Source of the DNA: Anaerolineae bacterium
GTDB lineage: Bacteria; Chloroflexota; Anaerolineae; J102
NCBI GenBank assembly: GCA_026985975.1
Contig: JALSPL010000162.1
Coordinates: forward strand, 1-14,644
DNA length: 14,644 nucleotides
Direction: 5' to 3'
Under the pieces are notes generated by a model. The model was not told where the DNA came from. It saw nothing but the letters and a program-made list of their open reading frames with translations, and ran no database searches. Positions 1 to 6,204 of the stretch are shown one piece after another. The first letter of the stretch is position 1. Each line of letters starts with the position of its first letter. Position numbers and translations under genes: made by a program.

Positions 1-1
1 G

Positions 2-115
2 GCCAAGGTGGAGCTGGCTCTGGTGCGCGGCAAGAAGAAATACGACAAGCGCCGCGAGATCGCCAAGCGCGACGCCGACCGCGACCTGCGCCGGGCGTTG
101 AAGAACTACCGATAG
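2..115 (+). CDS. smpB: SmpB C-terminal end (partial, 5' end outside window)
   Basis: The last 37 codons of SsrA-binding protein SmpB, the partner of tmRNA in trans-translation, which rescues ribosomes stalled on mRNAs lacking a stop codon. What is seen is the basic C-terminal tail: KVELALVRGKKKYDKR, then an alternating Lys/Arg/Asp stretch ending RALKNYR and TAG at 113-115. SmpB proteins typically have a KVEIALARGKKLYDKR-like segment followed by such a tail, which folds as a helix in the ribosomal mRNA channel. The frame is open to the window edge, so most of the protein lies upstream. No ssrA (tmRNA) gene is visible downstream. Identification from the short tail is fairly safe because the motif is highly characteristic. 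Confidence 0.88.
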   Translation, partial: AKVELALVRGKKKYDKRREIAKRDADRDLRRALKNYR

Positions 116-155
116 GAAGACTGGCGTCCGCCGCCGATGCAGAGACGCTCTCGAA

Positions 156-167
156 GCCAACGTTGGC
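156..167. repeat. 12-bp perfect palindrome after smpB
   Basis: GCCAACGTTGGC is its own reverse complement, 40 bases downstream of the smpB stop. It could be a protein-binding site or chance. There is no T run after it, so it is not a convincing terminator. Confidence 0.3.
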
Positions 168-179
168 CTGGCGCTCAGC

Positions 180-314
180 CACGTAATGCGTAAAACGTAA
201 AACGTTGAGTCCTTACGCATTACGCATTACGTTTCACGAAATCGGTTGCCCGTGCCAGATTGGCTTGCTCATTTTCATCCTTATTGGTGAGCTAGTGCTC
301 ATGGCGACTGCTTA
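180..314 (+). repeat. Dispersed heptamer hairpin repeat, copy A
   Basis: An intergenic repeat that recurs at 3451-3599 in the same orientation. It opens with ACGTAATGCGTAA (181-193), which pairs perfectly with TTACGCATTACGT (220-232), so the RNA or single-stranded DNA can form a 13-bp hairpin. The right arm is built from tandem TTACGCA heptamers, two full units here against three in copy B. The shared part then continues through the words TTGGCTTGCTCATTTTCA, CCTTATTGG and GCGACTGCTTA (304-314). The family is not one I recognise by name. It looks like a REP/MITE-type element without a coding region. The ORF that can be read across it is not convincing. Confidence 0.75.
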
Positions 315-361
315 CTGCTTACTGATCACTGTTTACTGTTCCCGCCCATTGGAGGACAACG

Positions 362-679
362 ATGATTGCTCGCATGTGGCATGGCAGGGTTCTTAGCTCC
401 AAAGCCGAGGCTTATCGGCGCTTTCTCAACGAAAGAGCCATTCCTGATTATCAGTCGGTGAAAGGCAATCTGGGCGTTTACATCCTCCAACGCCCGGATG
501 GTGACGTCACCCATTTCATCACCCTGACATTTTGGGACAGCGTGGAATCGATCCGGGGATTCGCGGGTGATGACATCGAAGTGGCGAAATACTACGACGA
601 AGATCGGGATTTTCTGCTCGAATTCGAGCCCAATGTCCTGCACTATGAGGTCGTCGGGCGCTCTCATCCACAGGAATAG
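362..679 (+). CDS. ABM-like (dimeric alpha-beta barrel) small protein
   Basis: A 105-residue protein resembling the antibiotic biosynthesis monooxygenase (ABM) superfamily, small ferredoxin-like alpha/beta folds that dimerise into a barrel and act as cofactor-free monooxygenases, heme-degrading enzymes or simple binding proteins. It begins MIARMWHGRV, the usual first strand; a helix (residues about 12-30, KAEAYRRFLNERAIPDYQ) follows, then a GNLGVYILQRPDGDVTHFITLTFWDSVESI strand-turn-strand-helix segment, and a C-terminal part with YYDEDRDFLLEFEPNVLHYEV. No signal peptide or membrane segment is seen, so it should be cytosolic. GGAGG at 351-355, six bases before the ATG, supports this start. 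It lies only 6 bases ahead of the PLP-enzyme gene and is probably co-transcribed with it. The substrate cannot be told, and a pure binding role is possible. Confidence 0.75.
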   Translation: MIARMWHGRVLSSKAEAYRRFLNERAIPDYQSVKGNLGVYILQRPDGDVTHFITLTFWDSVESIRGFAGDDIEVAKYYDEDRDFLLEFEPNVLHYEVVGRSHPQE

Positions 680-685
680 CAAGCT

Positions 686-2152
686 ATGAGCTCCCCGCCA
701 GCGTCTCAATCCATCCATCTGCCTGAAACGGGTCAAGACAAAGGGGCGCTTTTGCGGGAGATGAAAGCGGCCCGCGCGCATGATGTGCGCTGGCGCGAGG
801 GGCGGGTGTTCAGTCTGGTGTTCTATGCGGGCGAGGATGTGCATCAGGTGGCGCAGGCCGCGTATGAGATGTTTTTCTCCGAGAATGCGCTGAATCCCAC
901 CGCCTTTCCCAGCCTGCGCCGCTTCGAGAGCGAGGTGGTGGCCATGACCGCGGGCCTGCTGCACGGCGATGCGCAGACGTCGGGAAATATGACGTCGGGC
1001 GGGACGGAGAGCCTGCTGATGACCATGCTCACCGCCCGCGAATGGGCCCGGGATCATCATCCCGACATCGCTCTGCCCGAGGTGGTTTTGCCCGCCACCG
1101 CCCATCCCGCCTTCGACAAGGCCGCACACTATTTCGGCATGAAGCTGGTGCGCACGCCGGTGCGGGCGGATTTTCGGGCCGATGTGGCGGCCATGGCCCG
1201 GGCCATCACTCCCAACACCGTGATGCTGGTGGGCTCCGCGCCCTCTTACCCCCAGGGCGTGGTGGACCCCATCGCCGACATCGCCGCCCTGGCCCAAGAG
1301 CGGGGGCTGCTCTGCCATGTGGACGCCTGCGTGGGCGGCATGATGCTGCCTTTTGTGGAGCGGCTGGGCTATCCAACGCCGGCCTGGGATTTCAGAACGC
1401 CGGGCGTCACCGCCATCTCGGTGGATCTGCACAAATATGGCTACGCGGCCAAAGGCGCTTCGGTGATCCTGTATCGCACCGCCGCACTCAGGCGCTATCA
1501 ACTTTTTGTCACCACCGATTGGTCGGGCGGCATCTACGCCTCGCCAGCCATGGCGGGCACCCGGCCCGGCGGCGTCATTGCCGCGGCCTGGGCGGTGATG
1601 ACCTATTTGGGCGAGGAGGGCTATCTCGACCGCGCCCGGGCTGTGATGCAAACTCGGGACAAGATCATGGTGGGCGTCGACGCCATTCCGGGCCTGAAAG
1701 TCCTCAGCAATCCCGACATCAGCGTGCTGGCCCTGGCGTCGGATGAGCTGGACGTGTATCTGATTGCCGACGAGCTGGAGATGCGGGGCTGGCATCTGGA
1801 TCGGCAGCAATTCCCGCCCAGCCTGCACATGACCCTGCACTACGGCCACAAAGACATCCCCGGGCCTTTTCTGCGTGATCTGCGGGCCAGCGTGGCCGCA
1901 GTGCGCCGTCCCACCCCGCGCCGCTTCATGCAATCGGCCCTGATAGGCGGCATTCGCGCACTGTCGGTCATCCTGCCCGAGCGCTGGCTGAGCTGGCTGA
2001 CCGGGCAGGGCTCGCGTTTTCTGGGCGGGGGCGGCGGCCTGCCCCAGCGCAGCGCCCCCATGTACGGCATCATGGGCACGCTGCCCAACCGCAGCGACAT
2101 CCGGGAATTGGTGCTGGATATGGTCGAGGGTTTCACCCGGCCCGAGGATTGA
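686..2152 (+). CDS. PLP-dependent decarboxylase/lyase, sphingosine-1-phosphate lyase-like
   Basis: A 488-residue fold-type I PLP enzyme of the group II decarboxylase family (Pyridoxal_deC), closest in its motifs to sphingosine-1-phosphate lyase, which cleaves phosphorylated long-chain bases to an aldehyde and phosphoethanolamine. Seen: the phosphate-binding segment NMTSGGTESLL (101-111), HVDACVGG (211-218) with Asp213 expected to pair with the pyridine nitrogen and His211 to stack on the ring, SVDLHKYGYAAKGA (245-258) with Lys250 as the expected Schiff-base lysine, and GGIYASPAMAGTRPGG (281-296), typical of the S1P-lyase branch. Unlike the eukaryotic enzyme it has no N-terminal membrane helix. 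The C-terminal tail has a Gly run (447-451). AGGA at 672-675 lies inside the preceding gene's end, 6 bases separating the two genes. Glutamate- or aromatic-decarboxylase activity is less likely, but the real substrate is unproven. Confidence 0.87.
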   Translation: MSSPPASQSIHLPETGQDKGALLREMKAARAHDVRWREGRVFSLVFYAGEDVHQVAQAAYEMFFSENALNPTAFPSLRRFESEVVAMTAGLLHGDAQTSGNMTSGGTESLLMTMLTAREWARDHHPDIALPEVVLPATAHPAFDKAAHYFGMKLVRTPVRADFRADVAAMARAITPNTVMLVGSAPSYPQGVVDPIADIAALAQERGLLCHVDACVGGMMLPFVERLGYPTPAWDFRTPGVTAISVDLHKYGYAAKGASVILYRTAALRRYQLFVTTDWSGGIYASPAMAGTRPGGVIAAAWAVMTYLGEEGYLDRARAVMQTRDKIMVGVDAIPGLKVLSNPDISVLALASDELDVYLIADELEMRGWHLDRQQFPPSLHMTLHYGHKDIPGPFLRDLRASVAAVRRPTPRRFMQSALIGGIRALSVILPERWLSWLTGQGSRFLGGGGGLPQRSAPMYGIMGTLPNRSDIRELVLDMVEGFTRPED

Positions 2153-2160
2153 CGCGTCCG

Positions 2161-2262
2161 AACCTGACAGGTTCCCAGCCGATAAAGTCGTATTCGCGGC
2201 CCAATCCGCCCATCGCCAGCTCGTCCGATGGGTAAACCGGACTGTATGGAACCTGTCAGGTT
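2161..2262. repeat. Perfect 15-bp inverted repeat with palindromic arms
   Basis: AACCTGACAGGTTCC at 2161-2175 is the exact reverse complement of GGAACCTGTCAGGTT at 2248-2262, with 72 bases between. Each arm is itself nearly palindromic (AACCTG-A-CAGGTT), so each can form its own small hairpin or bind a dimeric protein. It starts 8 bases after the PLP-enzyme stop, so it may act at the 3' end of that transcript, but there is no T run. It may equally be a small repeat family of the host. Confidence 0.7.
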
Positions 2263-2353
2263 GTGGTCGGGTAGACAACCCGCGCAGGTGACTGCTAAGG
2301 TTGCCGGTTTAGCCGTGACTTCGGTCTTGAACCAGACGTTTCTGAATGTCAGG

Positions 2354-2446
2354 GCGTCAAGCGTCAAGCGTCAAGCGTCATGGCTTCGCATGGGGACGCC
2401 CGCCGCAATTCATTTTTGACGTTTGACGCATGACGTTTGACGTTTT
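2354..2446. repeat. Tandem GCGTCAA heptamers with inverted counterpart
   Basis: GCGTCAA stands three times in tandem at 2354-2374 and a fourth, broken unit follows (GCGTCAT, 2375-2381). After 34 bases comes TTGACGTTTGACGCATGACGTTTGACGT from 2416, an imperfect inverted counterpart built from TTGACGT/TTGACGC units and followed by a T run to about 2446. The architecture (heptamers, short spacer, inverted heptamers) is the same as in the repeats at 180-314 and 3451-3599, but the heptamer sequence is different. Confidence 0.7.
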
Positions 2447-2547
2447 TTGCAGGAGCCGTCTTGTTTTACGGCGTAAACTTCGCATATGTAAGCAGTTACC
2501 CGCGCAGTTTTTATGTGTGCGCCAAGACGCGTCGCGTCATGGGAAAT

Positions 2548-2577
2548 TTGCTGATGGTGCTTAAATGATGCGATAAT
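2548..2577 (+). promoter_or_regulatory. Possible sigma-70-type promoter for the acidic protein gene
   Basis: TTGCTG (2548-2553) and GATAAT (2572-2577) are separated by 18 bases, and the -10 box is preceded by TGC, an extended -10 feature. Transcription would start near 2584 and give a leader of about 64 bases before the ATG at 2648. This is a consensus match by eye. Confidence 0.4.
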
Positions 2578-2632
2578 GAAAGCCGCAAATCAACGGGCTC
2601 GCCCGTGTTTCAAATTGCATGATTGCAACGCC

Positions 2633-2638
2633 AAGGAG
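2633..2638 (+). promoter_or_regulatory. Ribosome-binding site that fixes the start at 2648
   Basis: AAGGAG, nine bases before ATG 2648-2650. An in-frame ATG lies upstream at 2576, but it has no such site, overlaps the putative -10 box and would add a basic 24-residue stretch unlike the rest of the protein. Confidence 0.75.
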
Positions 2639-2647
2639 AGAATTTTC

Positions 2648-3358
2648 ATGAATGATAACGATAAAGAAGTGCTGGATGGTGCAGACGCCGCCGAACAGGC
2701 TGGGGCTGCTGTTGAGGAAATCGTCGAAGAGATCAGCGAAGCTGTGGTCGACGAGGATGGCAACGTGATTTTGGAAGATGTCACTATCGCCGCTGTGGAA
2801 GATGCGTCGGGCGCCGTGGCCGTGGTGGAAGAGACTGTCGAGGAAGTCGTGGATGCTGACGGCGACGTGGTTGCCGAGGCTGTGGAGGTCGTCGAGGTGA
2901 TGACCGATGCAGCCGGTGAGGTGCAGCAGGTCGCAGTGGAAGAGATCGAGATCGTGGAGGACTGGGATGAGGATGATGACTGGGATGACGATTGGGATAT
3001 GGACGAGGAGGGCGGCGCCGGCATGGTCGGCAAAACCGTGGATCTTATGGGGCGCACGGCTGTCTTCACTGGGCGCACTGCCGTGCTGGTTGCGGGTAAA
3101 ACCGCTGGCGCGGCGCTTCATCTCACGGGCAAAGTCGCTGGCAAAATGGCTGGCGCGGCCCTGGGCGTGGCGGGCGTCGCTGCGGCCAAGGCTGATGAAC
3201 TTACCGGTGGCAAGATGGGCAACGTGGCCGGTGATGTGCTGGGCGCGGCCGGCAAGCTGATGGGCATGTTCAGCGGCAGCCAGTCCTCGGACGAAGATGA
3301 CGATTGGGACGACGAAGACTGGGGCGACGACGATGATTGGGATGACGACGAAGCCTAG
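2648..3358 (+). CDS. Asp/Trp-rich acidic repeat protein, function unknown
   Basis: A 236-residue protein of no family I recognise. Four zones are seen. Residues 1-32 are acidic and probably helical. Residues 33-102 hold four copies of a 17-18-residue unit with a D-x-x-G-x-V turn (glycines at 38, 55, 72 and 90) between Val/Glu-alternating stretches, as in a beta-hairpin or solenoid repeat. Residues 104-121 are an Asp/Glu block with Trp at 106, 112 and 116. Residues 122-210 are a Gly/Ala/Lys-rich, nearly uncharged core with GKT/GRT-led heptad-like units (GKTVDLM, GRTAVFT, GRTAVLVA from 128). Residues 215-236 are a second Asp block with Trp at 220, 225 and 231. No signal peptide is seen. It is probably a single-gene unit, ended by the terminator at 3404-3444. 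Ion binding, membrane- or polymer-surface binding, or a scaffold role are guesses. Confidence 0.8.
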   Translation: MNDNDKEVLDGADAAEQAGAAVEEIVEEISEAVVDEDGNVILEDVTIAAVEDASGAVAVVEETVEEVVDADGDVVAEAVEVVEVMTDAAGEVQQVAVEEIEIVEDWDEDDDWDDDWDMDEEGGAGMVGKTVDLMGRTAVFTGRTAVLVAGKTAGAALHLTGKVAGKMAGAALGVAGVAAAKADELTGGKMGNVAGDVLGAAGKLMGMFSGSQSSDEDDDWDDEDWGDDDDWDDDEA

Positions 3359-3396
3359 TCCATCTCCCTGAACGTCCGTCTGATTTCCCCTCCCTC

Positions 3397-3444
3397 AAAA
3401 AACACCCCCTCCGTTTTTTCCCGCTGACGGAGGGGGTTTTGTTG
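3397..3444. terminator. Bidirectional rho-independent terminator
   Basis: CCCCCTCCGT (3405-3414) pairs perfectly with ACGGAGGGGG (3427-3436) around a 12-base loop. On the + strand the stem is followed by TTTTGTT. On the - strand the stem is followed, after two bases, by six T (A at 3397-3402). It lies between convergent genes and can end both the acidic-protein transcript and the long - strand unit ending with the glycosylphosphotransferase. Confidence 0.88.
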
Positions 3445-3450
3445 CCCAAC

Positions 3451-3599
3451 CACGTAATGCGTAAAACTTAAAACGTAAAATGTGAAGTCCTTACGCATTA
3501 CGCATTACGCATTACGTTTTACGGGCTTGACTGTCCCGCCAGTTGGCTTGCTCATTTTCAGCCTTATTGGCGCACAACCGGCTCATAGCGACTGCTTAC
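3451..3599 (+). repeat. Dispersed heptamer hairpin repeat, copy B
   Basis: Second copy of the repeat at 180-314, in the same orientation. It begins CACGTAATGCGTAAAAC, carries three tandem TTACGCA heptamers in the right arm (against two in copy A), then the same words TTGGCTTGCTCATTTTCA, CCTTATTGG and GCGACTGCTTAC. It ends three bases before the stop codon of the glycosylphosphotransferase gene on the other strand. The similarity is clear by eye but not uniform: the hairpin and the TTGGCTTGCTC part are conserved best. Confidence 0.75.
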
Positions 3600-3602
3600 C
3601 GA

Positions 3603-5006
3603 TCAATACGCGTTGCGGTCGGTGAAGATGCGGACGACCGTCAGCAGGGTGATTTTGAAATCCAGCCACAGCGACCAGTTTTCGATATACCACAGGTCGT
3701 ATTTGGTGCGCTCGACGATGCTGGTGTCGCCGCGCAGGCCGTTGATCTGGGCCCAGCCGGTGATGCCCGCTTTTTCGCGGTGCCGCTCCATGTAGCGGGG
3801 GATGTATTGGCGGAATTGCTCGACATAAACAGGGCGCTCGGGTCGGGGCCCGACCACGCTCATGTCGCCGCGGATGACGTTGATGAATTGCGGCAGCTCA
3901 TCCACCGAGAGCTTGCGCAGGATGGCGCCCAGCTTGGTCTTGCGCGGGTCGTCGGGCGTGGTCCAGCCCGGCCCGTGCGATTCGGCGTCGGTGCGCATGG
4001 AGCGGAATTTGAGGGTGGGGAAGGGGCGGGCGTCCAGGCCCATCCGCTCCTGAATGTAGAACACCGGGCCGGGCGACTCCAGCTTGATGAGCAGGGCGAT
4101 GAGCAGCATGAAGGGGGAGAGCAGAATCAGCGCGGGCACGGCAATGGCTAGATCGTAGGCCCGCTTCAGTGAGAGCTTCCACCCGCGTAGCGCCACGTCG
4201 CGCACCGAAAGCAGCGGCAGGCCCGCCAGATCGCTCACCGCCACCTCGGTGGCCATGATCTGGAACACGTCGGGGAAAACCTTGATGCTGACTTTTTCGC
4301 GTTCGCATAGCGAGATGATGCGCACCAGCTCGCGGTGAGAGGCTTCGGGCAGGCCGATGACCACTTCGTCGATGCCATAGTGTTCGATAACTTCGGGGAT
4401 GTCGGCGGGCCGCCCCAGGCGGGGCGCATCCGCTATCTGCATCAGTTCGCCGTTGGCCTCGATATAACCCACCACCTCGTGCCCGGCGTCGTTGACCCCT
4501 TGCAGCTTCTGGATGAGCATGCGTCCGATGTCGCCGCTGCCCACCACCAGCACCTTTTGGCGTCCCAAACCCCGTTTTTGCAGCAATCGCACGAACAGTC
4601 CATACACCCAGCGCCCCATTGTGACCAGAATGATGGCCAGGCCCCATGTCGCCAGCACGAAGCTGCGAGGATAAGGCACGGTTCCGTAATTGAAATGATC
4701 TGGGAAGATGAAAACGATGGCGACCAGCGCCACCAAAAAGGCGATGCTGACCGTGCCCACCGTCTTGGACAGGCTATCAAGGAAATTGGCGGGCCTGCGT
4801 CCATGATACCGGCGACGCATGTAAGAGATGATGACGATGGCCGCGATGAGGAACAGCGCCAGGGGCAGGTAAGAAAGGAAGCGATCCACCGAGCCGGGCC
4901 TGATGCTGCGCTGCAAGCGATGCGCCGCAAAGACCGCCAGGCCCGCGGTGAAAGCGTCCAGCGTCACTTGCAGCAACAGGAAGAGCCATCGCAACTGCCG
5001 TTTCAT
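3603..5006 (-). CDS. WcaJ-like polyprenyl-phosphate hexose-1-phosphate transferase
   Basis: A 467-residue integral-membrane enzyme of the exopolysaccharide polyprenyl glycosylphosphotransferase family. It would move a sugar-1-phosphate (often glucose or galactose) from a nucleotide sugar to undecaprenyl phosphate, the first step of a lipid-linked surface glycan. Hydrophobic segments lie near residues 7-29, 46-62, 86-101 and 115-131; then a Rossmann-like cytoplasmic domain (CoA_binding_3) with VVGSGDIGRML (154-164); then the catalytic bacterial sugar transferase domain from about 279, with a re-entrant hydrophobic helix (284-308), KFRSM (333-337), the Asp-Glu dyad 369-370 in VDELPQ, VVGPRPE (384-390) and GITGWAQINGLRG (414-426). 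Length and layout are normal for WcaJ-type enzymes. Its ATG overlaps the stop of the glycosyltransferase gene (ATGA), with GGAGG 7 bases before it. The exact sugar is not known. Confidence 0.93.
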   Translation of the reverse strand: MKRQLRWLFLLLQVTLDAFTAGLAVFAAHRLQRSIRPGSVDRFLSYLPLALFLIAAIVIISYMRRRYHGRRPANFLDSLSKTVGTVSIAFLVALVAIVFIFPDHFNYGTVPYPRSFVLATWGLAIILVTMGRWVYGLFVRLLQKRGLGRQKVLVVGSGDIGRMLIQKLQGVNDAGHEVVGYIEANGELMQIADAPRLGRPADIPEVIEHYGIDEVVIGLPEASHRELVRIISLCEREKVSIKVFPDVFQIMATEVAVSDLAGLPLLSVRDVALRGWKLSLKRAYDLAIAVPALILLSPFMLLIALLIKLESPGPVFYIQERMGLDARPFPTLKFRSMRTDAESHGPGWTTPDDPRKTKLGAILRKLSVDELPQFINVIRGDMSVVGPRPERPVYVEQFRQYIPRYMERHREKAGITGWAQINGLRGDTSIVERTKYDLWYIENWSLWLDFKITLLTVVRIFTDRNAY

Positions 5007-5956
5007 GTCCGGGCCTCCATTCTGCGTCCGCGCAGCCAGGTCAGCCCCACGTCCACGCTACCCTTGACGGCAATGCCCGCCATGATCAGATAGTAGAGCA
5101 ACGCGTTGGTTTGCTCCTTGTAGTGCTTGCGCACGAAAATGGCCATGGCGTCATAAAAGGCCCGTCGCACCCGCACATTGCCCCTGGATGCCGCGCCTTT
5201 GTGGTGATAAACGATGACCTGCGGATGGTACCAGATTTTCCAGCCCGCCTGTTTGATGCGAAAGGCCCAATCCAGGTCTTCGCCATACATAAAGAAAGCC
5301 TCATCCAGCAGACCCACAGCCTCCAACGCTTCGCGTCGCACCAGCATGAACGCGCCCACGACGCTGTCCACCTCGGTTTCCTGGTTTTCGGGCAGGTAGG
5401 TGAGGTTGTACTGGGCGAAGCGGGGGTTGTCGGGGAAGATCTTGCTCAGGCCCAGGCCGCGGTAGATGAAAGATGCGGGCGAGGGAAAGGCCCGACGACA
5501 GGCTTTATCCAGACTGCCATCGGGCAGGATGAGCCGGGGCCCGGCCGCGCCGATGTCGGACCGGGCGTCCATCAGCGCCAGCATTTTGGCTAATGCGGTG
5601 GGAGGGAGCTCGGTGTCCGGGTTCAGAAGCAGCGCGTAACGGGGCAGGGTTTCGGGCGGCTTGCCCTGGGCGAAGCCATACGCCCGCAGGCCGATATTGT
5701 TGGCGTAAGCGAAGCCGCCGTTTTTGGGCGCCGGGATGGCTCGGGCCTGGGGAAACTCGGTTTGCACCATCTCTACGCTGCCATCGCTGCTCTTGTTATC
5801 CACCACCGTGACATGAAACGCAAAATCGCCCTCGCTGGCGTAAACCGAACGCAGGCAGGCGCGCAAAAGATCTCTCGTGTTGTAATTGACGATGACGATG
5901 GCGAGATCCAGCATGGGGGACGCAGTCGGGTAGAGTTCCATAGGCCGGGCAGCCAT
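5003..5956 (-). CDS. GT2 family glycosyltransferase (rhamnosyltransferase-like)
   Basis: A 317-residue GT-A-fold glycosyltransferase of family 2, resembling WbbL/rhamnosyltransferase-type enzymes that add a sugar to a lipid-linked surface glycan. Seen: the first strand LAIVIVNYNTRDLL (18-31), VVDNKSSDGS (51-60), KNGGFAYANNIGL (78-90), the metal-binding region LLLNPDTE (109-116) with Asp114, VVGAFMLVRREAL (199-211), and the acceptor-side GEDLDWAFRIKQAGW (225-239) with Glu226/Asp227. A hydrophobic segment near 285-307 may attach it to the membrane. The start is uncertain: ATG 5956 has only a weak GATGG before it, and later ATGs at 5941 and 5914 also lack a good ribosome-binding site. The core would be complete from any of them. 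It overlaps the WcaJ-like gene by four bases, so both likely serve the same glycan. Donor and acceptor are unknown. Confidence 0.9.
   Translation of the reverse strand: MAARPMELYPTASPMLDLAIVIVNYNTRDLLRACLRSVYASEGDFAFHVTVVDNKSSDGSVEMVQTEFPQARAIPAPKNGGFAYANNIGLRAYGFAQGKPPETLPRYALLLNPDTELPPTALAKMLALMDARSDIGAAGPRLILPDGSLDKACRRAFPSPASFIYRGLGLSKIFPDNPRFAQYNLTYLPENQETEVDSVVGAFMLVRREALEAVGLLDEAFFMYGEDLDWAFRIKQAGWKIWYHPQVIVYHHKGAASRGNVRVRRAFYDAMAIFVRKHYKEQTNALLYYLIMAGIAVKGSVDVGLTWLRGRRMEART
5014..5018 (-). promoter_or_regulatory. Ribosome-binding site inside the upstream gene's end
   Basis: GGAGG on the - strand, seven bases before the ATG at 5006-5004, within the last codons of the glycosyltransferase. 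With the four-base ATGA overlap this points to translational coupling of the two genes. Confidence 0.75.
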
Positions 5957-6076
5957 CTATTTTACCATCAGCGCGCATGACGCCCAAAACGGCATTCCGA
6001 CTGCTGGCAAGGATGCGCCGGGAGCTGGCCGCGCTGCTGCTCGCTGACTGAACCCGGATGTAATCCGCCGAATGTA

Positions 6077-6103
6077 AAAGCCCCGCCGAAAGAGCAGGGC
6101 TTT
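6077..6103 (-). terminator. Stem-loop, possible terminator of the small SdrD-type gene
   Basis: AAAGCCCCGC (6077-6086) pairs with GCAGGGCTTT (6094-6103), with one G-T wobble and a 7-base loop. It lies about 100 bases past the stop of the surface-protein gene on the - strand. The T tract after it is short (the stem end TTT plus one T), so termination would be weak and read-through into the glycosyltransferase gene is possible. The rest of the gap 5957-6204 shows nothing I can name. Confidence 0.5.
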
Positions 6104-6204
6104 GATGTCAATTGTTTTTCGTTTATCGCCCACAATGCGCCAGGCTTCGCCTAAAAAGGATCTGGGCGCTTCCTGTCTCGGTCGGACGTAGTTCAAGATG
6201 GAGG

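Larger units (their letters stand above)
2153..2647. other. 495-base non-coding gap
   Basis: No credible gene is seen between the PLP enzyme and the acidic protein. It holds, in order, a perfect 15-bp inverted repeat (2161-2175 and 2248-2262), a tandem-heptamer hairpin (2354-2446), a small palindromic spot around GACGCGTCGCGTC (2526-2538) and a promoter-like pair (2548-2577) before the next ribosome-binding site. The frames that stay open across it have no ribosome-binding site and no protein-like composition. Confidence 0.7.

Noticed and set aside
180..240. CRISPR-like array from the tandem heptamers
   Set aside because: The units are only 7 bases, adjacent and without spacers of constant length, and no cas gene is near.
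116..361. A tmRNA (ssrA) gene next to smpB
   Set aside because: No tRNA-like acceptor ends and no tag-coding frame were seen; the gap is mostly taken up by the heptamer repeat.
205..396. 63-codon frame across repeat copy A, running into the ABM-like gene
   Set aside because: It lies in the hairpin repeat, has no ribosome-binding site and overlaps the ABM-like gene in another frame.
326..2278. A 650-codon open frame on the - strand, opposite the ABM-like and PLP-enzyme genes
   Set aside because: The translation is rich in His, Gly, Arg and Ala without domains, and the opposite strand carries two well-recognised genes with ribosome-binding sites. Long antisense frames are expected in GC-rich DNA.
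2576..2647. Earlier in-frame ATG for the acidic protein
   Set aside because: No ribosome-binding site, overlap with the putative -10 box, and a basic, Cys-containing leader unlike the rest of the protein.
3543..5093. + strand open frames opposite the WcaJ-like gene (202 and 252 codons)
   Set aside because: The - strand frame carries all sugar-transferase motifs; the + strand products look like low-complexity shadows.
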